A DNA stretch of 64,000 nucleotides, taken from Novosphingobium sp. 18050 (GTDB lineage: Bacteria; Pseudomonadota; Alphaproteobacteria; Sphingomonadales; Sphingomonadaceae). The translations under genes and the position numbers were made by a program. Below the pieces are notes generated by a model. The model did no database searches. It was not told the origin of the DNA and saw only the letters and a list, made by a program, of their open reading frames with translations. Where the stretch lies: contig NZ_CACSJO010000001.1 of NCBI RefSeq assembly GCF_902706195.1, positions 372,001 through 436,000 on the forward strand, in the 5' to 3' direction. Below, one piece after another: positions 42,940 to 51,596 of the stretch. The stretch's first letter is position 1; each line of letters opens with the position of its first letter.

Positions 42940-43536
42940 ATGGACATCATCCTCCTGGAACGCGTCGAGAAGCTCGGCGCCATCGGCGACGTCGTCTCCG
43001 TTAAGGACGGTTACGCACGCAACTACCTTCTTCCCAACAAGAAGGCCCTGCGCGCCAACGAACGCAACAAGAAGGTCTTCGAGGCCAACCGCGCCAAGAT
43101 CGAGTCCGACAACGCCGACCGCCGCGCGGCTGCTCAGGCCGATTCGGGCAACGTCGACGGCAAGCAGATCATCCTGATCCGCGCCTCGTCGAACTCGGGC
43201 CAGCTCTACGGTTCGGTTTCGGTGCGTGACATCGTCGACGGCCTGAAGGCTGACGGCGCGAACGTCGCCAAGCACATGATCGTGCTGGAACGCCCGATCA
43301 AGACCCTCGGCGTCTTCGACGTCAAGGTCAGCCTGCACCCTGAAGTTGCCGTCAACATCAAGGTCAACGTCGCCCGCTCGGCCGACGAAGCCGAGCTGCA
43401 GACGCAGGGCGTGGACGTGATGGCCGCGATGTTCGAACAGGACGTCTCGGGCTTCACCGAAGCCTACGATCCGAACGCCGAACCCGGCGAAATCGCGATC
43501 GAGGAAGAAGCCGAAGAGGGCGAAGCTCAGGCCTGA
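42940..43536 (+). CDS. rplI: 50S ribosomal protein L9
   Basis: A 198-residue L9. The N-terminal RNA-binding domain (MDIILLERVEKLG, DGYARNYLLPNKKA) is joined by a long helix to the C-terminal domain. The end is acidic (EPGEIAIEEEAEEGEAQA), about 45 residues longer than E. coli L9, as is usual in alphaproteobacteria. Final gene of the operon, followed by a strong terminator. Confidence 0.97.
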   Translation: MDIILLERVEKLGAIGDVVSVKDGYARNYLLPNKKALRANERNKKVFEANRAKIESDNADRRAAAQADSGNVDGKQIILIRASSNSGQLYGSVSVRDIVDGLKADGANVAKHMIVLERPIKTLGVFDVKVSLHPEVAVNIKVNVARSADEAELQTQGVDVMAAMFEQDVSGFTEAYDPNAEPGEIAIEEEAEEGEAQA

Positions 43537-43566
43537 GCTTTCCCTTCGGCTTTTGCCTGAGGAATA

Positions 43567-43601
43567 AAAAGCCCTCGCTCCCTCGTGGAGCGGGGGCTTT
43601 T
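43567..43601 (+). terminator. Terminator of the rpsF operon
   Basis: AAAAGCCCTCGCTCC, a 5-base loop and GGAGCGGGGGCTTTT form a strong stem with A-run and T-run. Confidence 0.88.
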
Positions 43602-43625
43602 CCTTTGCGCCAAAGGACAGCATCG

Positions 43626-44117
43626 ATGATCGCCACCATTACCAGCACCGACTACCGCGCCGATGCAGGCTTGCGCGCCGCCATGCTGGCGCTCAACAAC
43701 GCCCATGCCGTAGAGCTTTCCTTCGCTGACGAAGCCCGCATCGGCATGCTGGTGGAAGAAGCGTTCCTGGCCGCTCGGGTCGGCATGATCGACGCCATGA
43801 TCCTCGCCTTCGCGCCGGGCGCCGCATACGACAGCGACAACTACCGCTGGTTCGACGCCCGCTACGCCAGCTTCGTCTACATCGACCGCGTCGTCACCGC
43901 GCCCGAGGCGCGTGGGCGCGGCCTTGCCCGCCGGCTCTACGCCCACCTCTTCGCAGCAGCCCGCGCCGCCGGGCACGAGCGCATCGTATGCGAGGTCAAT
44001 TCCGACCCGCCCAACCCCGCTTCCGAAGCCTTCCACCGCTCGCTGGGCTTTGCGCCGCTGGGCGAGGCGCTGCTCGGCAACGGCAAGACGGTAACCTATC
44101 TGGCGTTATCGCTTTAG
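43626..44117 (+). CDS. GNAT-family N-acetyltransferase
   Basis: A 163-residue acetyltransferase. The acetyl-CoA-binding motif A is FVYIDRVVTAPEARGRGLA, with the Q/R-x-x-G-x-G/A element as RGRGLA, then RRLYAHLFAAARAAG and EVNSDPPNPASEAFHRSLGF. Substrate unknown. The ATG at 43626 has an AAAGGA site eight bases upstream; an in-frame TTG at 43605 is less likely. It lies between rplI and amn. Confidence 0.87.
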   Translation: MIATITSTDYRADAGLRAAMLALNNAHAVELSFADEARIGMLVEEAFLAARVGMIDAMILAFAPGAAYDSDNYRWFDARYASFVYIDRVVTAPEARGRGLARRLYAHLFAAARAAGHERIVCEVNSDPPNPASEAFHRSLGFAPLGEALLGNGKTVTYLALSL

Positions 44118-44193
44118 GCGCGCCGCAGGCCCAATCCGTCACATCCCTGCCCCGGACGCCCCCTATTGCGCCAAAACGAAGATTGCGTAATAG

Positions 44194-45627
44194 ATGGCCA
44201 TGCAGATGATGAACGAAACCATCGCGGAATTGGTCCGCGTCTACGAAGCCGCTGTATCCACTCTCAAGGCCGATATTACCGCCTTTGTCGAGCACGGCAC
44301 CCTCCCCCCCGCCGACCGCCGCGAGAAGCGCCTCTGGACCTATCCCGAGCTGCGCATAACCTATCGCGGCACAGAACGCGCCGCCAGCGCCTCGCGCGCC
44401 TTCGGCCGCCTGGAAGTACCCGGCACCTACGCCACCACGGTCACCCGCCCACACCTCTTCGCCGATTATCTCTCCGACCAGCTCGGGCGGATCGAGGCCG
44501 AATACGAGGTGGAATTCACGGTCACCGCATCGGCACAGGAAATCCCCTTCCCCTACGTGCTCGAAGGCGTCCCCGTCGGCGCCGTGACGCCGCAGGAACT
44601 GGCGACCCACTTCCCCAGCACCGACCTCGCCATGATCGGCGACGAGATCGCCGACGGTATCCACATCTTCGCCGAAGACGAACCACAGCCCCTCGCCCTG
44701 TTCGATGGCCTGCGCACAGACTTCAGCCTCGCACGACTGGCGCATTACACCGGCACCAGCCCTGAACACTGCCAGCGATTCATCCTATTCACCAACTACC
44801 ACCGCTACGTCGATGAGTTCGTGGACTGGGCAGGCAAACAGGTCGGCTCGAACGGCTACGTCGCGCTTTCGGGCGCCGGCGGTCTCTACATCGATGCCCC
44901 GGTGGACAACGCCCGCGCGCGCCTCTCCGACACCGCATGGCGCCGCCACCAGATGCCAGCCTACCACCTCGTTCGCGAGGACCGCTCGGGCGTCACTCTG
45001 GTCAACATCGGCGTCGGCCCTTCCAACGCCAAGACCATCACCGACCACCTTGCAGTCCTGCGTCCCGAGGCATGGCTGATGATCGGTCACTGCGGCGGAC
45101 TGCGCGAAAGCCAGCGCATCGGCGACTATGTCCTTGCCCATGCCTACCTTCGTGACGACCATGTCCTCGACCCGGTCCTGCCGCCGGAAATCCCGCTCCC
45201 CGCCATTGCCGAAGTACAGATGGCACTGGCGCAGGCAGCGGAAATGGTCAGCGGCGGCGGCATGAACCTCAAGAAGCGGATGCGCACCGGCACCATCGTC
45301 ACCACCGACGACCGCAACTGGGAACTGCGTTACACCGATTCCGCCAAGCGCTTCTCGCTGAGCCGCGCCATCGGCATAGACATGGAAAGCGCCACGATCA
45401 GCGCCCAGGGCTACCGCTTCCGCGTACCCTACGGCACTCTGCTCTGCGTCTCCGACAAGCCGCTCCACGGCGAGTTGAAGCTACCCGGCCAAGCCAACCG
45501 TTTCTACGAGGAGGCCATCGCGAGCCACCTCAAGATCGGACTGATCACCTGCGATCTCCTGCGCGAACAGGGCGACCGCCTGCACTCGCGCAAGCTGCGG
45601 GCATTCAACGAGCCGCCGTTCCGGTAA
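44194..45627 (+). CDS. amn: AMP nucleosidase
   Basis: A 477-residue Amn-type enzyme hydrolysing AMP to adenine and ribose 5-phosphate, influencing the adenylate pool. The N-terminal regulatory domain (about 1-170) precedes a phosphorylase-like catalytic domain with NIGVGPSNAKTITDHLAV, WLMIGHCGGLR, and the C-terminal GIDMESATISAQGYRFRVPYGTLLCVSDKP (in part). Length fits the family. No clear terminator follows; instead there is a palindromic repeat pair. Confidence 0.94.
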   Translation: MAMQMMNETIAELVRVYEAAVSTLKADITAFVEHGTLPPADRREKRLWTYPELRITYRGTERAASASRAFGRLEVPGTYATTVTRPHLFADYLSDQLGRIEAEYEVEFTVTASAQEIPFPYVLEGVPVGAVTPQELATHFPSTDLAMIGDEIADGIHIFAEDEPQPLALFDGLRTDFSLARLAHYTGTSPEHCQRFILFTNYHRYVDEFVDWAGKQVGSNGYVALSGAGGLYIDAPVDNARARLSDTAWRRHQMPAYHLVREDRSGVTLVNIGVGPSNAKTITDHLAVLRPEAWLMIGHCGGLRESQRIGDYVLAHAYLRDDHVLDPVLPPEIPLPAIAEVQMALAQAAEMVSGGGMNLKKRMRTGTIVTTDDRNWELRYTDSAKRFSLSRAIGIDMESATISAQGYRFRVPYGTLLCVSDKPLHGELKLPGQANRFYEEAIASHLKIGLITCDLLREQGDRLHSRKLRAFNEPPFR

Positions 45628-45643
45628 GGGATTAAAGGGGGAG

Positions 45644-45820
45644 GGAAGACCTGGGGCCATCGCCCCAGACCCCGGGAATGTCGAGGTCCTGCGTGCAGCT
45701 TCGTTGCGCGCCCACTTATCGCCGGTAGACATATAGCCTGCGGCAGCAAGGAGCGGGCAAGATCGCTGCACGCCCGACGCTGATATTAAAGGGGTCTGGG
45801 GCGATGGCCCCAGGTCTTCC
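45644..45820. repeat. Pair of inverted repeats (REP/BIME-like), family C
   Basis: A 30-bp arm at 45644-45673 is exactly the reverse complement of the arm at 45791-45820, with 117 bases between. Each arm is itself a hairpin (CTGGGGC, CATC, GCCCCAG). Both arms are bordered by ATTAAAGGGG. This fills most of the 247-base gap between amn and the sulfotransferase gene. No gene is evident between the arms. Confidence 0.7.
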
Positions 45821-45874
45821 TCTCCCGCCTCCTGCAACATTCTGAAATCGTCAGCCAAAACGTCGCCGATAGGC

Positions 45875-46648
45875 ATGGCGACCATGCACCAGTTCACCAC
45901 TTCCAAGACGCGCATCAACCGCCTGATCGCATCGGCTTTCCGGGTTCATCTCGTCAGCGACGTTCCCGAGCGAATGGCCCGGTCGCGCATTCCCTACCGT
46001 CCTAATGCCCGGCGCCGCAATCGCATCGCCGCCGTTCGCGCCAGCGGGATGCTCTTCATTCATGTTCCCAAGAACGCCGGCACTTCGGTGTCCGAACAGC
46101 TTTACGGGCAGCAGATCAAGCACGAGACGGTGCGGTATTACGCCATGGTCGCGCCTGACGTACTCGACCTGCCCAGCTTCGCCATCGTGCGCGACCCGAT
46201 CGCGCGATTCCTTTCAGCCTTTGCCTATGCCAGCAACGGCGGCACCCGCGACCGCCGCGTAGCCCGGCCCTTCAACGCGAGGTATCAGGCATTCGAGGGC
46301 ATCGACGACGCCATCGACCATCTCGCCTGCGCGCGCAGCCCGTTCGACATCGACCACATCTTCCGCCCGCAAAGCTGGTATCTCACCGACTCCGAGGGCG
46401 CCTGCCGCATCGACCGGCTGGTTCCCTACGAAGCACTGCACCAGCTTGGCCAGATCGTGGGACTGGCGGGGCTGGACGACCTGCCCCGCCTCAACGGCCG
46501 CAGCACCGCTGCGCCGCCGCCGCTCAGTCCGAGCCAGGAAGCCTTCGTGAAAGACTTCTACGCTGCGGACTTCGCGTTCTGGCGAAATGCCTGTCTGACT
46601 ACCAGCCGGATTTCTCGCCCTTGTTCTGCTCGTCGAGCCACTTCTTGA
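45875..46648 (+). CDS. Sulfotransferase family protein
   Basis: A 257-residue protein with PAPS-dependent sulfotransferase motifs: the 5'-phosphosulfate loop FIHVPKNAGTSVSEQ near residues 61-75 and the 3'-phosphate motif IVRDPIARFLSAF near 103-115. These fit the Sulfotransfer_2 group that modifies carbohydrates. It probably acts on an exopolysaccharide or glycolipid. No signal peptide is evident. A start nine bases downstream is possible. Its last 50 bases overlap the convergent M2 peptidase gene, and the final 15 residues look unlike the family. Confidence 0.75.
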   Translation: MATMHQFTTSKTRINRLIASAFRVHLVSDVPERMARSRIPYRPNARRRNRIAAVRASGMLFIHVPKNAGTSVSEQLYGQQIKHETVRYYAMVAPDVLDLPSFAIVRDPIARFLSAFAYASNGGTRDRRVARPFNARYQAFEGIDDAIDHLACARSPFDIDHIFRPQSWYLTDSEGACRIDRLVPYEALHQLGQIVGLAGLDDLPRLNGRSTAAPPPLSPSQEAFVKDFYAADFAFWRNACLTTSRISRPCSARRATS

Positions 46649-48443
46649 GCGGTGCGAAGTATTCCAGCATCGGCTTGGCGCTCATCTGCGGCGAGCCGGT
46701 GAATACCTTCAGCGCCTCGGGCCAGGGCTTGGACTGGCCCATTGCCAGCATCGTGTTCAGCTTCGCGCCGACCTGCTTGTTGCCGTAGAAGCTGCAGCGG
46801 TGCAGCGGGCCTTTCCAGCCGGCCTGCTTGCACGCAGCCTGATAGAACTGGAACTGCAGGATACGGGCGAGGAAATAGCGCGTGTAGGGCGTGTTGCCGG
46901 GGATATGGTACTTGGCGCCGGCATCGAAGGCATCGTCGGGCCGCGCCGAGGGCGGAGTGATGCCCTGATATTCAAGGCGCATTTTCGTCCACGCCTTGTT
47001 GTAATCGGCGGGCTTGATGGTGCCGTCGAAAATACCCCAGCGATAACGGTCGAGCAGCAGGCCGAAAGGCAGGAACGCCACCTTGTCCATCGCCTGCCGC
47101 AGCAGCAGTCCGGTGTCCTTGTCGGCGCTGGGCACGCGTGATTTGTCGAGCAGGCCGATCTGCACGAGGTATTGCGGGGTGATCGAAAGCGCCACGAAAT
47201 CGCCGATCGCCTCATGAAAACCGTCGTTGGCGCCATTGAGGTAGAGGAACGGCTGCTTGTTATAGGCGCGCTGATAGTAGTTGTGGCCCAGTTCGTGGTG
47301 GATCGTGGTGAAATCTTCCGCATTCACCTTGGTGCACATCTTGATGCGGATATCGTCCTTGTTGTCGATATCCCAGGCCGAGGCATGGCAGATCACCTCG
47401 CGGTCGGCCGGCTTCACGATCATCGAACGGGTCCAGAACGTACCGGGCAGCGGATCGAAGCCTAGCGACGAGTAGAACCCCTCGCCCGCTTTCACCATAT
47501 CCACCGGCGTCTTCTTCTGCGCTTTCAGCAGATCGCCCACGTCATAGCCCAGATCACCCGCCCCGGCCGGCGCGACGAGAGGGTAGATGCTACCCCATTC
47601 CTGCGCCCACATGTTGCCCAACAGGTCCGCGCGGATCGGGCCGGTGCGCGGCTGCACGGCATCGCCGTACTTCTCGTTCAGTTTGCGGCGCACGTAAGTA
47701 TGCAGCGCGAGGTAGAGCGGCTTCGTCTCCTCCCACAGACGCTGCGTCTCGGCGGCGAACTGCTCGGGCGTCATGTCGTAGCCCGATCGCCACATCGCAC
47801 CGACGTCGGCGTAACCAAGTTCCTTGGCGCCCTCGTTGGCGATGCCGACCATCTTGACGTAGTCGCCTTTCATCGGCTTGCCGACGTTGTCATGCCAGGT
47901 GGTCCACATCTCGGCCAGTTCGGCAGGCGTGCGTTCGACGTTGCCCATCTGCTCTTCGATGTCGGAGCCGTTGATCGGCTTGCCATCCAGCGTGCCCTTG
48001 CCCTTGCCGTAAGTGGAGGTCATGCGCGTGGTGATCTCGCTGAGCTGCGCGGCTGCGCCCTGCGTGGTCGGCGCGGGCAGGACGATGCCCTGCCGCAGGA
48101 TGCCCAGTTTGCGCGACACGTCGGCATCCAGCCCGGAAACCTTCGCGAACTTCGCCGCCTCGACTGCGTACTTAACCTGTTTTTCAGTCAGGTCACCGTT
48201 CGACTTGGCGGCCAGCGCGTCGGTGTCCTCGGTGATGTTAGTGTAGTTGACCCAGTTGGTGCGATTGTTGTCGAGCGAGAAGTCGAACAGATTCTTCTCC
48301 GCATCGGCGACGAATTTGGCCGCGCCCTCGGCGGTCATCGGATAGGCGGACGCTTCTTCTGCCGCCCCCTGAGCAAGCGCCGGCACGGCGGCAAACGACA
48401 GGCTGGCGGCAAGCGCTGCCAGCGCGGTGGAAGCGAACTCCAT
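46599..48443 (-). CDS. M2-family metallopeptidase (ACE-like peptidyl-dipeptidase), exported
   Basis: A 614-residue peptidyl-dipeptidase related to angiotensin-converting enzyme. A signal peptide (ASTALAALAASLSFAAVPALA) is present. The zinc site HELGH is at 383-387 (IHHELGHNYYQRAY) with the third ligand Glu in FHEAIGD. Features typical of the family are the WTTWHDN and GYDMTPEQFAAE segments. The ATG at 48443 fits the signal peptide. Periplasmic peptide processing is likely. The 3' end overlaps the convergent sulfotransferase gene by 50 bases. Confidence 0.92.
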   Translation of the reverse strand: MEFASTALAALAASLSFAAVPALAQGAAEEASAYPMTAEGAAKFVADAEKNLFDFSLDNNRTNWVNYTNITEDTDALAAKSNGDLTEKQVKYAVEAAKFAKVSGLDADVSRKLGILRQGIVLPAPTTQGAAAQLSEITTRMTSTYGKGKGTLDGKPINGSDIEEQMGNVERTPAELAEMWTTWHDNVGKPMKGDYVKMVGIANEGAKELGYADVGAMWRSGYDMTPEQFAAETQRLWEETKPLYLALHTYVRRKLNEKYGDAVQPRTGPIRADLLGNMWAQEWGSIYPLVAPAGAGDLGYDVGDLLKAQKKTPVDMVKAGEGFYSSLGFDPLPGTFWTRSMIVKPADREVICHASAWDIDNKDDIRIKMCTKVNAEDFTTIHHELGHNYYQRAYNKQPFLYLNGANDGFHEAIGDFVALSITPQYLVQIGLLDKSRVPSADKDTGLLLRQAMDKVAFLPFGLLLDRYRWGIFDGTIKPADYNKAWTKMRLEYQGITPPSARPDDAFDAGAKYHIPGNTPYTRYFLARILQFQFYQAACKQAGWKGPLHRCSFYGNKQVGAKLNTMLAMGQSKPWPEALKVFTGSPQMSAKPMLEYFAPLKKWLDEQNKGEKSGW

Positions 48444-48625
48444 GGGGGGAACCTCTCTGAGCCTTTGAATGGCCCGGAGACTAGCCTGCAATGGCCGCAG
48501 ATCAACAGCGCCCAGCGGATTTCCACTGGCGTAACCGAGGTTGCATACCCCCTGCTTCGTCAGCCGCCCCAAACGCGCGATCCCGCCGGCTCAGGACAGG
48601 CGGAGCGCGGGGCGGCGCCGAAACC

Positions 48626-49384
48626 TCAGGCCAGGAACTCCGCGATCGCGCGGCCCATGTCCTTGAAAGTCACAGACGACATGTGGTTGCCCGGCGTTTC
48701 CGCATAAGTCCCATGCGGCAGCGCTGCGGCCAGTTCCTGTGCCGAACCGTTGTCGTGATCCTCCGCGCCGCACACGCATAGCGTCGGCATGGTCACCTGA
48801 GTGATGGCATCGGCCGAAGTATCGTCCACGGAACCGAGCAGCAGCCGCGCGGCGACGCGGTCGATCTTCATCGACTTCATGAAGGCCTGCGCGACAAAAG
48901 CCTTGTCGCCGCGTTCGATGGTGCCGAAGCGGTCGATGGCGTCCACGAAATGCGCAGAGCGTCGCGCCCAGCCCGACAGTCCGGTCAAGCCCATCCCGCC
49001 CAGCACCAGCTTGCGCGGCGCAAGGCCGGCCAGAACGCCGCGGACTGCCGTGCGCGAGCCCAGCGAGAAACCACCGAGATCATAGTCATGCACGCCCAGC
49101 GCGGTGACCACGGCCTGCAGGTCCTGCACCAGCACGTCAGCGGGATAGGCAGCCGGGTCGTGCGGCCCATCGCTCTGCCCATGGGCGCGCAGGTCCGGCA
49201 TGAAGACCTCGAACCCGGCGTCGGCGAGTATCCGGGCATTGCCGAACTTGATCCAGTTCACCTCGGCGCTGGAGAACAGCCCGTGGAGCAGCAGCAGCGG
49301 CCGCCCGCCTGTGTCCCCCAGCGAATGAACCGCCAGCTTCGCGCCGCCGAAACCTTCGACGAACTCGGTCTTCACATCAGTCAC
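48626..49384 (-). CDS. Alpha/beta hydrolase
   Basis: A 252-residue alpha/beta hydrolase. The oxyanion region is LLLLHGLFSS, the nucleophile elbow GFSLGSRT carries the catalytic Ser, the acid is in CGAEDHDN and the His in GNHMSS. The start is uncertain: the GTG at 49384 has GAGCGAG about eight bases upstream, and the TTG at 49390 is an alternative. Ester or thioester substrate unknown. Confidence 0.85.
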   Translation of the reverse strand: MTDVKTEFVEGFGGAKLAVHSLGDTGGRPLLLLHGLFSSAEVNWIKFGNARILADAGFEVFMPDLRAHGQSDGPHDPAAYPADVLVQDLQAVVTALGVHDYDLGGFSLGSRTAVRGVLAGLAPRKLVLGGMGLTGLSGWARRSAHFVDAIDRFGTIERGDKAFVAQAFMKSMKIDRVAARLLLGSVDDTSADAITQVTMPTLCVCGAEDHDNGSAQELAAALPHGTYAETPGNHMSSVTFKDMGRAIAEFLA

Positions 49385-49411
49385 TGGCAAACTCGCTCAA
49401 AATCAGGGTGG

Positions 49412-49843
49412 TCAATCGGGCAGGTCCAGCCCTGCGGCCTGCCATCGTTCCACCACGTTGGCATTTTCCGCGCTGGCGGTGCCCGGCAAGTGCCGCACGT
49501 CCGCCCAGGCGGTCAACATGCTTTCGGTCGCGTAGTTCTGGCTAGGGCGAAAAGGAGAAGGATCGTCGAAACTGCCCACCGTCAGATCCAGGTTGCCGCC
49601 GTCAAGAAACGCGAAACCCAGGGGCGTGCCGCAATGCGAGCAGAACGGGCGATGCGCGATTGGCGACGACTGGTACCAGTCCGGCTCGGTGTGCCATGTC
49701 ACTTTGTCATGTGGCGTATTTGCGAAGGCGATGGATACGCCGCCGGTCGCCTTGCGGCACATCTTGCAGTGGCACAGGTAAGCCTTTTCCGGCTCCACCT
49801 GTGCAGTATAACGGATGCGGCCACATTGGCAGCCGCCCGTCAT
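49412..49843 (-). CDS. GFA-family (glutathione-dependent formaldehyde-activating-like) protein
   Basis: A 143-residue GFA-fold zinc protein. Zinc ligands are in GCQCGRIRY (residues 4-6), CHCKMCRKATGG (a structural and catalytic CxxC cluster), and CSHCGTPLGF. The first helix and the YATESMLTAW segment are typical. Gfa enzymes add glutathione to formaldehyde, but many relatives have unknown substrates. The start ATG at 49843 lies eight bases after the DUF1993 stop. Confidence 0.88.
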   Translation of the reverse strand: MTGGCQCGRIRYTAQVEPEKAYLCHCKMCRKATGGVSIAFANTPHDKVTWHTEPDWYQSSPIAHRPFCSHCGTPLGFAFLDGGNLDLTVGSFDDPSPFRPSQNYATESMLTAWADVRHLPGTASAENANVVERWQAAGLDLPD

Positions 49844-49851
49844 GCTCTGGA

Positions 49852-50391
49852 TCACGCCTGCGCTTCCGCCGGGATCGGCCGGAGGTCTCCCAGAATGTGC
49901 TGCATAAATTCGGCCTTGCCGAGGGGCGCCCCCTTCATCCGCAGGACCGCATAAGCGATGCTGAGGTGGAAGTAGAGGTTGGGCAGTATCCAGTCGTCGA
50001 GATAGCGCCGCGCCGTCAGGTCTACGTAAACACCCATCTGCGCGATCGTGATGCGCTTTTCGGCCGGCGCCACAATTCCATCGGCGGCGGCGGCAGTGAC
50101 CTGGGCAAGCGTATCGGAAAGCACTGCGCGCGCCGCGCTCCATCCGGTGGTCGGGCTAACCACGTTAGGTTGCTCCGCGCTGTGGCACCAGTCCAGGAAC
50201 TGCTGCGCCTGTGTGCAGACAGCAGAGACCTGCCACGCCAGTGGGTGCATATCCTCTGCCAGGCGCGCGGCGGCCAGCTCGTCGAGGCTCTCCCCGCCGG
50301 GCGCGCTTTCGGCCTTGTCAAGAATGCCCGACAGCGTCGTGAGGCGGCTGGCGAGCAATTCCAGCGCCTTCTTCGTTTCAACTGCGTCCAC
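49852..50391 (-). CDS. DUF1993 family protein
   Basis: A 179-residue helical protein recognised as DUF1993 (a DinB-like four-helix fold) by LDELAAARLAEDMHPLAWQV, the FLDWCHSAEQ segment, and ILPNLYFHLSIAYAVLRMKGAPLG with its metal-like His. It starts from GTG at 50391, preceded by a strong GGGAGG. Possibly cotranscribed with GFA. Function unknown. Confidence 0.82.
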   Translation of the reverse strand: MDAVETKKALELLASRLTTLSGILDKAESAPGGESLDELAAARLAEDMHPLAWQVSAVCTQAQQFLDWCHSAEQPNVVSPTTGWSAARAVLSDTLAQVTAAAADGIVAPAEKRITIAQMGVYVDLTARRYLDDWILPNLYFHLSIAYAVLRMKGAPLGKAEFMQHILGDLRPIPAEAQA

Positions 50392-50467
50392 GCAAACCTC
50401 CCATGAATGCTGAGAGGCTTAGGTGCGCGCACCGGGCCGGCTTTTCAACCGGCCCGGCGGCGAAAAC

Positions 50468-51493
50468 TCAGCCCTTCTTGAGGTGACGGCGGCCCAGCAG
50501 TTCCGCGATCTGCACCGCGTTGAGCGCCGCACCCTTACGCAGGTTGTCCGAAACACACCACAGCGCCAGCCCGTTCTCGACGGTGGAATCCTCGCGCACG
50601 CGGCTGATGTAGGTGGCACCGTCGCCCACGGCCTCTACCGGGGTGACGTATCCGCCGTCCTCGCGCTTGTCGACGAGCATGATGCCCGGCGCCTCACGCA
50701 GGATGTCCTGCGCTTCGGTGGCGGAAATCTCTTCCTCGAACTCGATGTTGAGCGATTCGGAGTGGCCGACGAAGACCGGCACGCGCACGCAGGTTGCCTG
50801 CACCTTGATCTTGGGATCGAGGATCTTCTTGGTCTCGACCACCATCTTCCACTCCTCCTTGGTGGAGCCGTCATCCAGGAAGACGTCGATGTGCGGGATC
50901 ACGTTGAAAGCGATCTGCTTGGTGAACTTGCGCGGCTCGACCGAGTCGCCCACGAAGATCGCGCGGCTCTGCTCGAACAGTTCGTCCATGCCGTCCTTGC
51001 CCGCGCCGGAAACCGACTGGTAGGTCGAGACGACGACGCGCTTGATTTTCGCTTTGTCGTGCAGCGGCTTGAGCGCCACGACCATCTGCGCGGTGGAGCA
51101 GTTGGGGTTGGCGATGATATTGCGGGCCTTGTAGCCGGCGATCGCATCGGGGTTCACCTCGGGCACGACGAGCGGCACGTCTGGGTCCATGCGGTAGAGC
51201 GACGAATTGTCGATCACCACGCAGCCCTGCGACGCAGCCTTCGGTGCATAGACCTTGGTGGCCTCGGAGCCGGCGGCAAACAGCGCCATGTCCCACCCGG
51301 TGAAATCGAAATGCTCAAGGTTCTTGACCTTCAGCATGCGGCCGGTGTCGCCATACTCGATCTCAGACCCGGTCGAACGTGACGATGCCAGCACGGCGAT
51401 CTCGTCGGCGGGAAATTCGCGCTCGGCCAGGATGTTGACGATTTCGCGCCCGACATTCCCCGTCGCGCCGACGACGACAACCCGGTAACCCAT
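50468..51493 (-). CDS. asd: Aspartate-semialdehyde dehydrogenase
   Basis: A 341-residue NADPH enzyme making aspartate semialdehyde from aspartyl phosphate for Lys, Met, Thr and diaminopimelate synthesis. The N-terminal VVVGATGNVGREIV loop, the ASSRSTG phosphate site, the catalytic Cys in IIANPNCSTAQM and the His in RVPVFVGHSESLNIE are present. The ATG at 51493 has GAAGGA upstream. Single gene. Confidence 0.96.
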   Translation of the reverse strand: MGYRVVVVGATGNVGREIVNILAEREFPADEIAVLASSRSTGSEIEYGDTGRMLKVKNLEHFDFTGWDMALFAAGSEATKVYAPKAASQGCVVIDNSSLYRMDPDVPLVVPEVNPDAIAGYKARNIIANPNCSTAQMVVALKPLHDKAKIKRVVVSTYQSVSGAGKDGMDELFEQSRAIFVGDSVEPRKFTKQIAFNVIPHIDVFLDDGSTKEEWKMVVETKKILDPKIKVQATCVRVPVFVGHSESLNIEFEEEISATEAQDILREAPGIMLVDKREDGGYVTPVEAVGDGATYISRVREDSTVENGLALWCVSDNLRKGAALNAVQIAELLGRRHLKKG

Positions 51494-51596
51494 GGCAATA
51501 TCCTTCCAGCAGCGCACGAATGGCGCCTGTATGAAGGCGGCGGGTTACAGCCAGACTACGCGCAGGGCAAGCGCCGCCCCGGCATCGGCCACTCGT

